Shown here: positions 22,240 through 32,589 of the stretch, one piece after another | Numbering within the stretch: the first letter of the stretch is position 1 | Layout of the letters: the number at the start of each line of letters is the position of its first letter | DNA from: Prorocentrum cordatum | Taxonomy: Eukaryota; Sar; Dinophyceae; Prorocentrales; Prorocentraceae | DNA: 64,000 nucleotides | Assembly (NCBI GenBank): GCA_963575745.1 | Contig: CAUYUJ010018325.1 | Location: 118,361-182,360 of the forward strand | Direction: 5' to 3' | Notes under the pieces: model-generated | The model's database searches: none | Seen by the model: the letters and a program-made list of their open reading frames with translations, nothing else | What the model was told of the DNA's origin: nothing | Program-made: the position numbers and the translations under genes

Positions 22240-22970
22240 AGAGTTCAGTGGTCGAGTTACTGTCTTGGGTTTTGCGTAAAGGTGGTGAGATTGTGTATTG
22301 GGGTGGGAGGTCCGGGCCGTCCTGCTCAATATGTCCAGGTTATCGCGTTCGCGTTCTGGTCGCATGACTTGTATATTTTTCCGCCAAACTATTCCTAGCG
22401 GCCTGACTCTGCTGCTCCAGGTCTGGCACGCACGATAGTCTTGTGAAACGCAAGGCAAAACAAACAAAACCACGTCTCTCATTCGAAAAGACAATTTTCC
22501 TGAAAGCTCCTTGTCGGCGTAAACCTACATATTTCGTGCGCCCAGAACGCGCGTCATGCTGCGTGCCCAGACCTAGGCCGTCAGGGCACGCGGGAGCCGC
22601 CACGCCGCCCTGCTGCGGAAGGGGTGGCCCAGGCAGAGGTCATGGAGGGTTGGACAGGGAAGTTTCTTATTTTTATGTGTGGTCAACTTTTCGTCGATTT
22701 CGTCGATTTGTTGTTCATTGATTTTATCGACTTTTCTTCGTTTTCAAATGTTCATTGATTTCGGCTTTTCGAGGCCGTTTCCGAACACCGGAGACCCCAT
22801 GAGGCGCCAGGGGACCGATTTTCAGCCGATTCCTACCTTTTTGCAATTTTTCCCCACATGTTTCGTGGGGTTTTGGTTTTCTTCCCTGCCGCGCCGCACC
22901 CGCGACACTCACACACCCACACTTCCCTCTCCGTCTCTCTCTCTCACACACCTCACTCTTCCCTTCCTCC
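22240..22970. other. Low-copy stretch without a supportable gene
   Basis: Lower GC than its surroundings. It holds a GTCGATTTCGTCGATTTGTT motif (about 22690) that recurs near 24138 beside a different repeat. No coding frame is convincing, and I could not identify a Helitron 3' terminus here. Confidence 0.5.
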
Positions 22971-22974
22971 TCAC

Positions 22975-23165
22975 AGCACTGCTCAGCACAGCTCAGCTCA
23001 GCACGGCACAGCTGAGCACAGCTCAGCTCAGCTCAACTCAGCACAGCACAGCACAGCACAGCACAACACAGCACAGTACGGCACAGCACAGCACGGCACA
23101 GCACAGCACAGCTCACTGCACAGCAGCACAGCACAGCACAGCACAGCACAGCACAGCACAGCATA
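22975..23165. repeat. CAGCA / CTCAGCACAG microsatellite
   Basis: Tandem AGCAC and AGCTC units, ending directly at the 79-bp repeat. Confidence 0.95.
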
Positions 23166-23167
23166 GC

Positions 23168-23850
23168 ACACAGGGCATTCCTTCGACGCCACAGGGGGTG
23201 CGCTGGGGGTGGGGACCCTATGCGTTGTAGGCTCCCAGGGCGTGGCAGGCGTGGCATTTCCTCGACGCCACAGGGGGTGCGCTGGGAGGTGGGGGCCCTA
23301 TGCGTTGTAGGCTCCCAGGGCGTGGCAGGCGTGGCATTTCCTCGACGCCACGGGGGGTGCGCTGGGGGTGGGGGCCCTATGCGCTGTAGGCTCCCAGGGC
23401 GTGGCAGGCGTTGCATTCCCTCGACGTCACAGGGGGTGCGCTGGGGTGGGGGCCCTATGCGTTGTACGCTCCCAGGGCGTGGCAGGCGAGGCATTTCCTC
23501 GACGTCACAGGGGGTGCGCTGGGGGTGGGGGCCCTATGCGCTGTAGGCTCCCAGGGCGTGGCAGGCGTGGCATTTCCTCGACGCCACAGGGGGTGCGCTG
23601 GGGGTGGGGGCCCTATGCGTTGTAGGCTCCCAGGGCGTGGCAGGCGTGGCATTTCCTCGACGCCACAGGGGGCGCGCTGGGGGTGGGGGCCCTATGCGTT
23701 GTAGGCTCCCAGGGCGTGGCAGGCGTGGCATTTCCTCGACGCCACAGGGGGTGCGCTGGGGGTGGGGGCCCTATGCGTTGTAGGCTCCCAGGGCGTGGCA
23801 GGCGTGGCTTTTCCTCGACGCCACAGGGGGTGCATGCGAGGAGGAGGAGA
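23168..23850. repeat. 79-bp tandem repeat, about 8.5 copies
   Basis: Unit containing TTCCTCGACGCCACAGGGGG, then CCCTATGCGTTGTAGGCTCC and AGGGCGTGGCAGGCGTGGCA. Successive copies are 79 bases apart (for example ORF starts at 23683 and 23762). A shortened copy at about 23850-23875 runs into a GGA tract. Since 79 is not a multiple of three, the repeat has no constant coding frame. Confidence 0.95.
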
Positions 23851-23877
23851 CGCCACAGGGGGTGCGCTGGGAGGTAG

Positions 23878-24090
23878 GAGGAGGAGGCAGGAGGAGGAGG
23901 AGGAGGAGGAGGAGGAGGAGGAGGAGGAGGAGGAGGAGGGGAGGACGGGGAGGTGGGGCAGCAGCAGCGGCAGCAGCAGCAGCAGCTGCAGCAGCAGACG
24001 CAGCAGCAGCAGCAGAAACAGCAGCAGCAGAAGCAGCAGCAGGAGGAGGACACCGAGGAGGAGAAGGAGGAGCAGCAGCAGAAGCACCGA
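23878..24090. repeat. GGA and GCA microsatellites
   Basis: A GGA tract to about 23942, then a GCAGCAGCA tract to about 24085. The serine, leucine, glutamate and glutamine runs in all frames are repeat artefacts. Confidence 0.95.
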
Positions 24091-24224
24091 TGGTACACAT
24101 GGGGAATCAAATAGGTATGTGGGGTTCCTCGGTAGCGTAATTTCGTCGATTTGTTGTTTGGTTGAACGCCCCCCCGGGAGCCCGTTTCGGGCCCGGGGCC
24201 CTTGGAAACGAGCCCACGGCTCGT

Positions 24225-24296
24225 GTCCCGATATATATATATATATATATGTATACGTATATATGTATAGTTGTATATATATATGTACATATATAT

Positions 24297-24342
<46 letters not shown>

Positions 24343-24345
24343 ACG
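24225..24345. repeat. TA/TG microsatellite
   Basis: TATATATG repeats between two GC-rich blocks that read like the element starts at 12666 and 16562 (GGGCCCGGGGCCCTTGG on the left, CGGCCCCTGGGCCCCGACCC on the right). Confidence 0.9.
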
Positions 24346-24439
24346 GCCCCTGGGCCCCGACCCCCACCACCAGGACATCTCCAGACACTCCCCGGTACCG
24401 CCCAAGAGGCCAAGGGTCCAGCATATTCTTTCTCGTCGA

Positions 24440-25790
24440 AGCCCCCAGGGGGCTAGGGGAAGAAATATGGGTGCCTTCAATCGTGGGAGTCATAACAGGA
24501 GTAGGATCACAAGAGAATGCTGTCCGTCCTCGGAGAACAGGGTCCACGAACGTGGCGGCATCAGGATCGGCACGTTGCTTATGTTGTTATTTTTGGGGGT
24601 TCACAATCTGACGCCTCTGCGGAATTTTGATCTACGTCGCGTACATAAAAGGCATATAGTCTTGCTAACAAGTCGTGATCTGAGGAAAGTCGTTCTCTGT
24701 CGTCATAGTCTGTCTCTTCCTCAGCACCTGGTTCACGAAACATGCAGCGACTGACTCACATCTACTCTGCAAGTCCCTGACACATACGTGGCAGGTAGGT
24801 CATTTTATAGCCGGGTTTGAAGGCCCCACCTTGAGGCTTGCCCGAGGGGGTTTGATGGGTGCCCTTTGGGTGGGCACACCGGCCGTGGGACCTCTGATAG
24901 AGCCCTGGGAGTCGGATGCCCAAGAGCCTCGTGGGAGTCGTGCTGAATGTAGTGGGGTCCTGGTCTTGGTGGATGCACTGATCGAGACCACGGTTGTCAC
25001 AGGTGGGGCCGCCATAAGAGCTTGGATGGGGCCCCCTTGGAATCTCGAGGGGGCCTGTGGTTGCCATATTGCTGGTTGTGGATGCTCTGGCCAGCCCGAG
25101 GCACTACCAGTAAAATGGCAGCCGAGTCAGTATATCAGTGACCACAGGAGCTGATTCCCTATATCAAATTGTAGTGATTGTCGTGGCGAAGCTCAGGGAA
25201 CCCCTCAGAACCATTCGCGGGTGCGGAGCGAGGGTGGCCCTCTCGTGCTACCTGGTAGCACATCAGGTTTCGCAGGGAAGGGGGGGCCCTCCCTGTGTTC
25301 CACACGCGCCGTACAAGGACATGTGATGCCCAGGCTTGTATAGTATCCTGGTTGTGCATTCTCTGAGGAAGAGGGAGGAAGAGGAGGAGGGAGGCGGAAA
25401 AACTGGAGACCAGAGCGCCCTATTCAAAACGACAACCCACAGCAGGAGGGTTGAGAATAGTACTACCAGCACTGGTGTTTCATCCGTTTGCTTCCTCTTG
25501 CTCCTCGAGCCGACAGTCGGCGCCGCGTATTGATGGTGCACGCGGGCTCAGAGGACCCTTCGGTCTGGGTCAGGGGCTACGGCCTGCAGGCCAGAGGGAG
25601 CTTAGTTTGCGACGGCATGCTCTTGGCGTGTCGGGGCCGCTTCGTTTGGAGGGGGCATATCTGATTTGCTCGTTGTATGGAGTTAGCGGTCGAGCATGCG
25701 AATCAGAATCCCCGCCCCTGCATATCGAAACATTGCCAACCTATGCTGTAGTATGCTGTCTCATATGCGACTGCTGTGTCATAGTATAGT
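24440..25790. other. Low-copy stretch without a recognised gene
   Basis: Mixed-composition sequence with ORFs of about 100 codons on both strands (for example 24831-25154 on + and 24762-25067 on -), none with a domain I recognise. 25540-25610 carries the GGCCAGAGGGAGCTTAG block also present near 8452, so part of it is dispersed repeat. A low-confidence gene fragment cannot be excluded. Confidence 0.4.
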
Positions 25791-25794
25791 GGAT

Positions 25795-26382
25795 TCCAGC
25801 TTCGGAGCCGAACGCCCCAAGATCGCACTAAGATCGCCCCAGAAGCTCCCAAAGACGGCTCCGAAACTAGCCAAATAGGCCCCCAGACTGCCGAAGAGGC
25901 GCCCAGGACAGCTCCGGACCACCCACCCCAGATGAGCCCAAGAGCGGGAGCAGGAGCCCAAGAGCGGGAGCCCAAGATGAGCCCAAGAGCGGGAGCAGGA
26001 GGCCTCCAGAGACCTCCGAGAGGAGTCCGGGACCCCCCAGAGGCTTCCAACACACCCCAGACCCTTGAGAGGCCCCCTAAAAAGCCATGACGAGGCCCCC
26101 AAAACAGCCCAAGAGAGCTTGGGGAGCCCTCCTGAGAGAGCCCGAGAAGGGTGAAATCGTAGATTTCCGCTGTTTGTTTTTCTATGTTTTTCGCCTTCTC
26201 TCGTTTTCCTGCTTCCAACGCTCAAAGACCGAAGAGCTTGAGAAAAGATAGATTCCAGAGGCTGGCAAAGGGCCTCCCAAAAAAGCCCCTGGATGAAAGA
26301 AACGACACAACTTATAGTCCATGAGTAAGCCCATCAAGCCTAGCTAGAACTTGAGCGCGCGCGAAGCGCGCGATGGTTCTAG
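25795..26382 (+). mobile_element. CCAAGAGGCCCC element fragment with hairpin-CTAG 3' end, copy 2
   Basis: 25800-26140 is the CCCAAGA/GCGGGAGC minisatellite. 26150-26220 is an AT-rich island (AAATCGTAGATTT, TTTTTCGCCTTCTC, TGCTTCCAACGCTC) like those at 32870, 33250 and 33630. 26240-26345 aligns with 34660-34745 (AAGCCTAGCTAGAAC at both). The end is a GC hairpin (26355-26372) and CTAG at 26379-26382, then TATATA. A shared terminus in three places supports a mobile family; the Helitron identity is inferred. Confidence 0.5.
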
Positions 26383-26438
26383 TATATATATATATATATA
26401 TACAGATACTCATATATATATATATATATATATATATT
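26383..26438. repeat. TA microsatellite
   Basis: TATATATATACAGATACTCATATATA tract directly following the CTAG end. Confidence 0.9.
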
Positions 26439-26439
26439 G

Positions 26440-27235
26440 GCACTAAAGATCCCGAGAGGAAACTGTATTGGCCAGAGAGTTCCGGAGAGCGAAGTCCGAA
26501 CCGATTTGTTGCGCAAGGCAGGGTCCTTCCGTGCAGTCGGCTTGTGCACCGCGTCAGGGCTCTGTTCCCAGAGTATGAGGAAAACGGCCAGCGAGAGCCC
26601 CGTCCTGAACAAGCAAGTGCTAAGATGACCGAGATGGGCCGAAAACGGTTTCGACACGGTTCCACGATACCCCTAAGACGGACCCCGCCAACATGCGTCC
26701 AAGAGTTTCTGCGATGGTTTGGGAGCCCTCTGACGCGTCCCATGGCTCGTTCAGACGGCTCCACGCCCGTCTCTAGAGCCCAGGACCCCCCTCAGCGAGG
26801 CCCTGGAAGCCCATCGTGGGGTTCCTGGGGCCCCTCGGGGCCCTCTGTATTCGCTCATCGGTGTCTCTTCTGCTGTCTCGGAGCTATCTTCGACCTGAGG
26901 GGGGAGGAGGGAGGAGGGAGGAAGCAGGGAGGAGGGAGGGAGGAGGGAGGAGGGAGGAGGGAGGAGGGTTGGGAGATCCAGGGACCCTGCCCCCCAGCCT
27001 GAGGAGTTCCATAGGTTCAGGCCGTCTTGGGGCTCCCTTGCGGGGGGCTCCCGTACCCCGAACTGGGTTGAGGATCGGAGGCCAGTAGGATGGCTGATGG
27101 GGTCTCGGGAGATGCCTCTCGGGGCGTCTTGTAGCCAATTTTGGGGGCTTTGGGAGGCCTCCTGGGGAGCTCGGGGATTTTTCCCCATATCCTAAGATGG
27201 GGTTCTTGTCATTACTCGGACGCCGCCGACTCCAG
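26440..27235. other. No supportable gene; GGAGGGA repeat inside
   Basis: Unique-looking sequence with ORFs on both strands that lack recognisable motifs. About 26900-26970 is a GGAGGGAGGA tract; 26800-26850 and 27140-27180 contain GGGGGCCTCxxGGGG-type pieces of the dispersed minisatellite. Confidence 0.4.
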
Positions 27236-27239
27236 AGAG

Positions 27240-27533
27240 AACACGCCTACTCATACACAGACTTACGCACACTCAGACCTACTCATACTCATACCTTATC
27301 ATGGTCTGACTTACTCAACACAACATGCAGGCCTACTCATACTCAGACTTACTCATGCTGGGACTCCTTCATACCCAGACTTACTCATACCCAGACTCGT
27401 TCCCAGACCTGCTCATACACAGACTTACTCATACTCAGACTTTCATGTACTCGGACCTCCTCATAGTCTGAGTTACTCAACGCACGGACTGAGACCTACT
27501 CATACTCAGACCCAGTCATACTCAGACTCGCAA
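27240..27533. repeat. ACTCATACTCAGACTT minisatellite
   Basis: Units of about 12-17 bp built from CTCATACTCAGACTTA, degenerate, and ending at the 27534 tandem repeat. Confidence 0.9.
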
Positions 27534-27942
27534 GGGGAGCCGCCAGGGGTGTTTTCACGGGCCCGTTCGCGGCCAGTTTGTGGGGATGTCTCAGGCGGTT
27601 TGCTCGTTTTCATGCCCAACATCCTTTGCTTTCAGAGCAGATTGTTAGGATATCTCAGGCGGGGCGCTGGTTCCAGCACCCTTAAGGGGAGCCGCCAGGA
27701 GTGTTTTCACGGGCCCGTTCGCGGCCAGTTTGCGGGGATGTCTCAGGCGGTTTGCTCGTTTTCATGCCCAACATCTTTTGTTTTCAGAGCAGATGTCTCA
27801 GGCGGGGCGTTGGTTTCAGCACCCCTAAGGGGAACCGCCAGGGGTGTTTTCACGGGCCCGTTCGCGGCGAGTTTGTGGGGATGTTTCAGGCGGTTTGCTC
27901 GTTTTCATGGCCAACATCCTTTGCTTTCAGAGCAGATGGTGA
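27534..27942. repeat. Tandem repeat of about 143-152 bp, three copies
   Basis: GGGGAGCCGCCAGGGGTGTT starts copies at 27534, 27686 and 27829. Each carries CACGGGCCCGTTCGCGGCSA and TTTGCTCGTTTTCATG, then CCAACATC and TTTTCAGAGCAGAT. Copy 1 has an extra TTGTTAGGA insertion. One frame is open through it (27141-28007), but copy lengths (152 and 143) are not both multiples of three, so conservation is not coding-like. Confidence 0.95.
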
Positions 27943-28104
27943 TGTATGTGAACAAATCTGCGTGGTGCAATCGATGTGGCTCAATCTATCTTGCACAACA
28001 TATGTGATGCCACGTATGTTGTGCAATGTGCGGCGCAATGCGTGCAGTGGGTTCTATGTGATGCGATTGTTTTTTAATGAGTTGACAAATATCATGCTAT
28101 TTTA

Positions 28105-28549
28105 AACGCCCCACCCACCCACCCGCAACTCGGCTTGCAAAACCCACGCGGCGGCGATTGCGATGAGTGCTCGGCGCTGGCTGGTGCGTCTCAGCGGCCG
28201 CGCCAGCCCCCGCGCGCGCGCAGCGGCCAGCTAGTTTAGCGCGACCGACGCGGCTGCGGTGGCGCTGACCGCTGGGCGCGTCCTAGCGGGCATTCCAGCG
28301 CGAGTCGGTGGCTTGGACGGGCGCGGTATCATGGCGGCGCCGACATTTGTAGACGCGATGATGATAGTAGCGAGGCCAGCGACGATGCTGGCAGCGACGA
28401 CGGCGCGGCCAGTGGCGGCGCCGATGCTGATCGCGCCGGCGACGATGACGGCGCCCTCGCATCGGCGATGAAGGGTTTGGACTGAGTTCGACATGCGCGC
28501 GCGGCCGACGCTCGAGAATGGCCGCGCGGCATTGCATGGCGCGGATCGC

Positions 28550-28581
<32 letters not shown>

Positions 28582-30780
28582 GCACGCGCGCAAGGGCGCT
28601 CGAATGATTTCGGCCGGCTGCGCGAGAGGCCCGTTCGGCAGAATGCGACGAAACATGCGACCATTTGGCGGTCATTTAAACGTTCGTAAGAGCGCAAGCG
28701 CGAGCTTCTTTTAAAATTGACGTTGCGAAGCCATATGTTTAATTGTTAAAATGGATTCGGGGCTCTCGGATGTGAAATCCCCGCGAAGACTCGCGTTTTC
28801 TGAAGAAGAAACGGCATGCGCGCGCGACGCGCGTACGCGTGCAAGTCGTCTCGTTTGTTGCGCAGGAGTCTCGCGACAGCACGCGCACAGGGGTGTTCGA
28901 ACGATTTTGACATGCGCGCGCGAAGCCCGTGTGGTAGCATGTCATGAAAATGTCGGAGGACACATGGTTGTCTGCAGACTTTGCAAAAGCGCGCGCAAGT
29001 TTTTTTGGTGTTGCATGTTGTCTGGAAGCTCGATATTGGAATCTTTACGAAACCATTTTTTCATCAAAGATTTCGGCATGCGCCCGCGACGACGCGCGCG
29101 CTTGCTCTTCGTTTCGCGCTATTGCAAGGGATTGTTGACGACTAAAGATTTATGATAAACGGGTGCGCGCGCATAGAAGTTTGTTGCAGAGGATGCCGGG
29201 GGGTGTCGATACAGGTTTGCCTGGGATGGTACGAGTTCACATTTAGGATGGACGATGGGCCAGAATCACACGCAACTTGCAATGCGAAAAGGGGTGCGGA
29301 TAATCCTGGAAAGGGGAGGGGGGCTCTAATTCCTTGTAAGAAGGGAGACTGCATGCGGTGCAATCCACGTTGTGCGATATATGTAGTGCGCGAGCTATCT
29401 GGCGCAATTGATTTCTTCACATGTGTTGACACATTCCATGCCCCCGCAAACATCCCACCCACCCACCCGCAACGTGGTTTGCAAAACCCGCGCGGCGGCG
29501 ATTGCGATGAGCGTCAGGCGTTGATTGGTGCATCTCTGCGGCCGTGCTAGCCCGCGCATGCTCGCGCGCGCAGCGGCCAGCTAGATTGGCGCGACCGACG
29601 CGGCCGCGGTGGCGCTGACCGCCGGGCATTTCCCAGCGGGCACTTCAGTGTGAGTCGGTGGCTTGGGCGGGCGCGGTATCATGGCGACGCCGGCGACGGT
29701 AGACGCGATTGCGATGGTTGTGGCGATGGTGGCGATGACGGCGGCAAGGCCAATGACGACGCCGATGTTAGTCACGCCCGCCGATGACGATGAAGATGTC
29801 CTCGCGTCGGCGATGCAGGTCTTATGAAGGAGTTCCACGAGCGCGCGCACGGCCGACGCGCGCGAGTGGCCCGCGTGGCATCCTTTGTCACGGATCGTTC
29901 CCTCCCCCCCCCATACCCCCTCAGCACTCGCGCAGGGGCTTTCGAATGAGTTCGACATGCGGCGCGAGAGGCCTGTTTGGCATAATTTGATGAAATTGCA
30001 AAACAACCTGTGTGATTCCCTCAGAATCCGCAAGACAGAGAGCGCCAGATCGTTTTGAAAACTGATGTTGCGACATCATATGTTTTGGAAAGTGTTCGGG
30101 ACATTCGTTTTTTTTTTTTTTTTCTGAGATTTCTACGTAACTGACGGTGTTTGAAAGATTTGTCGAGTGTGCGCGCGGCGACGCGCGCGCACTCCGTCCC
30201 ATTTCTTTGCAAAGGGTTCTTGCGACAGGACGCGCGCAAGGGCGTTCGAACGATTTCGACATGCGCGCGCGAAAGGCCCGTTTGGTAACAGTTTATGAAC
30301 ACGATGAAAAAGCGTATGGTTGTCTGATGACTTCGCAAGAGCGCGGGCGCATGTATTTTGTTGAAAATCCTTGTTGCGAAACCATGTTGCTTATATGTTT
30401 TCGTGACGCTCGATTTTGACATCTCTACGAAACTATTTTTGTTGCCCGATTTCGGCATGGGCGCTCGCCGACGCGAGCGTGTGCACATCGTCCCGCTTGT
30501 TGCAAAATATTGTCAACAATCGATGAGTTTTGATGAACGAGCGCGCGCATAGTATTTGTTGCACGGGACGAGGGGGGAACCGATACCGGCCTGCCTGGGA
30601 TGGTACGAATTCACATTCGGGGTGGGCGATGGTCATATGCAAATTGCAATACGAAAAGGTGGACCGACAACCCTGGGGGGGGAGATCTTAATCTTTTGAG
30701 GAAGAGAATAAATGTGGTGAAGTTTACGTTGTGCACTACATGTTTTGCAATATATGTGGCGCAAATCTATATGAGGCGGC
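28105..30780. repeat. Tandem duplication of about 1.35 kb with nested sub-repeats of about 300 bp
   Basis: 28105-29452 and 29452-30780 are diverged copies offset by about 1344 bases (ACCCACCCGCAAC at 28121/29465; CTAGTTTAGCGCGACCGACG against CTAGATTGGCGCGACCGACG; GCCTGGGATGGTACGA at 29218/30592). Inside, a sub-unit with GGGCGTTCGAACGATTTYGA and ATGCGCGCGCGAAAGGCCCG recurs near 28590, 28885, 29935 and 30240. A run of about 29 C (28550-28578) and a T run (30108-30123) are present. ORFs such as 28231-28656 (-) and 29581-30033 (-) are the same sequence in the two copies and show compositional Ala/Arg bias only. Confidence 0.85.
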
Positions 30781-30965
30781 GACGGCGGCCACATAGGCGC
30801 CAGACCGAAGACACGGCCCAAACGACGGGCGGCGACGAGACGGCGACGGGGCGGCGACGGTGGCCACATAGCTGCCAGACCGAAGGCACGGCCCAGACGA
30901 CGGGCGGCGACGAGGCGGCGACGGGGCGGCGGCCACAGCCGCCAAACCGAAGACACGGTCCGGTT
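30775..30965. repeat. GGCGACGAGACGGCGACGGG tandem repeat of about 70 bp
   Basis: Roughly two and a half copies of a unit containing CCACATAGSYGCCAGACCGA, ACACGGCCC and GACGACGGGCGGCGACGAG. Confidence 0.85.
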
Positions 30966-31014
30966 CTTCGGAAGAGAAGTAAGACCCCCATAAATGCAAA
31001 CACAAATTGGGGAA

Positions 31015-31091
31015 CGCGTATGTGTATATATAGATGTATGTACATATATATATGTGTGTATATATATATGATTGTGTATGTATGTATGTAT

Positions 31092-31130
<39 letters not shown>

Positions 31131-31310
31131 CATACGTGTATGTAATGTCACTGTTTGTGCGAATGTACATACATACAATTACACACATATATACACAAAC
31201 ACATATACATATACATCTAAACATACATACGTCGCCACACATACGTACATACATACGTACGCACGTACACACACACGTACATATATGCATGCATACATCG
31301 AATGTATACA
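31015..31310. repeat. TA/CATA microsatellite
   Basis: TATATG, ACACATATAT and ACATACGTACG repeats; all ORFs are YIYIYI/HTYIHT type. Confidence 0.95.
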
Positions 31311-31369
31311 TATAGTGGCCTTCGGCCCATCCCGCTACCGTCATTGGGCTGTGGGTATAAACTTATTGG

Positions 31370-32030
31370 ATGTTCGTTGGGGTCTCGTGGGGGGCCTCTC
31401 GGGGGCCTCTTGGGAACAGTTTTTTAACCTCTGGGGGGCCTCTTTGGGGCCTCCTGGGCGCCTCTTGGGGCCTGTTGGGGGCCCTCATGGGGCGGAAGGC
31501 TCGGATTTTCGATTCGTGTTCCGTCTTTTCGGTCCCTTTTGGGGCCGTCATGGGGCCGTCTTGGACGCCTCTTGGGCCGTCTAAGGGCGCTCTTAGGCCG
31601 GACCCTCTTGGAGGCCTGTTGGGCAGTCTTGGACTGGTCTTGGGGGCCTCTAGGGCCGTCTTGGAGCGTCAGGAAAAGACGAACTTCTTTTGCACGCCAA
31701 AATCCTTCAGAAACCATCCGGAAATCAATGCTTGGTGCCTCTTGGGGCCCTCTTGGGAGGCCTCCTGGAGGCATCTTAGAGGCTTCGTGGGCCATCTTGA
31801 GGCCATCTGGGGCGTCTTGGAGCCATCGTTCGGCGGTTCGGGGCCCGCTTGGACTCCTGGGACGGTTCGGAGAGTCGTTTTTTGTGGGAGGTACGGCGTC
31901 CGCAGGAGGCGCAGGAACCACGTCAGAACTCCATGAGCCAGCCCGGAAAACACCGGAAAGGCTTGGGAAACGATTTGCAATTCTCATTGCAGCAGCAGCA
32001 CAGCGTCTACCTTTCAGTGTTGTTTGAGCC
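31370..32030. repeat. GGGGCCTCTTGGGGCC minisatellite, reversed orientation
   Basis: The reverse complement of the CCAAGAGGCCCC family to about 31860, with an AT-richer island at 31670-31730 (TCAGGAAAAGACGAACTTCT, CAAAATCCTTCAGAAACCA). 31870-32030 is a low-copy tail with a CAGCAGCAGCA tract. No gene. Confidence 0.8.
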
Positions 32031-32069
32031 TTGGGACACTCCATTTCGTGCTAGAGGCACGGTGGCGGA

Positions 32070-32490
32070 TGGTGATATACATATGTATACATACAGAAAT
32101 GCAGATTTACATATGCATAGATGTACGTATACATGTGTACAGTAACACAAGTATGCATATACATACGCATATACATATATGCACATCTATATATATATAT
32201 ATACGTATATACAATCACGTAAACATAAACATATCGTTATGTGTGTAATCATGTTCCCACACATATACACAGAGGGTGCATCTACTCACATATGCACAAC
32301 TTGATGTACGCATACATGCGTTTCACTTTGTAGTTATATATGTAGGTGTCTGCAAGTTGGTTATAAGTTGCATGCATATGTTGATGTGCATGTATAGGTA
32401 TGTGTATGCGTATATGCCTATGGATACGTATGTGTAACTGTATATGGATACGTATATGTATTTGTATATGTAGGTGTGCGAGAAGAAAAC
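32070..32490. repeat. CATATG/TGTATA microsatellite cluster
   Basis: Interrupted ATACATATGTATACAT-type repeats, followed to about 32580 by GAGACAGAGAGA repeats. Confidence 0.85.
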
Positions 32491-32589
32491 ACGGAAATTG
32501 AGACAGAGAGACACACAGAAAGAGATAGCGATAGAGAAAAGGAAACCGAGAGACAGAGAGGGACGGGAGAGGCATCTATGTATAATATA

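Noticed and set aside
22679-23230. Gln/His/Ser-rich ORF as a prion-like protein
   Set aside because: Most of it is the CAGCA microsatellite; the remainder has no coding bias.
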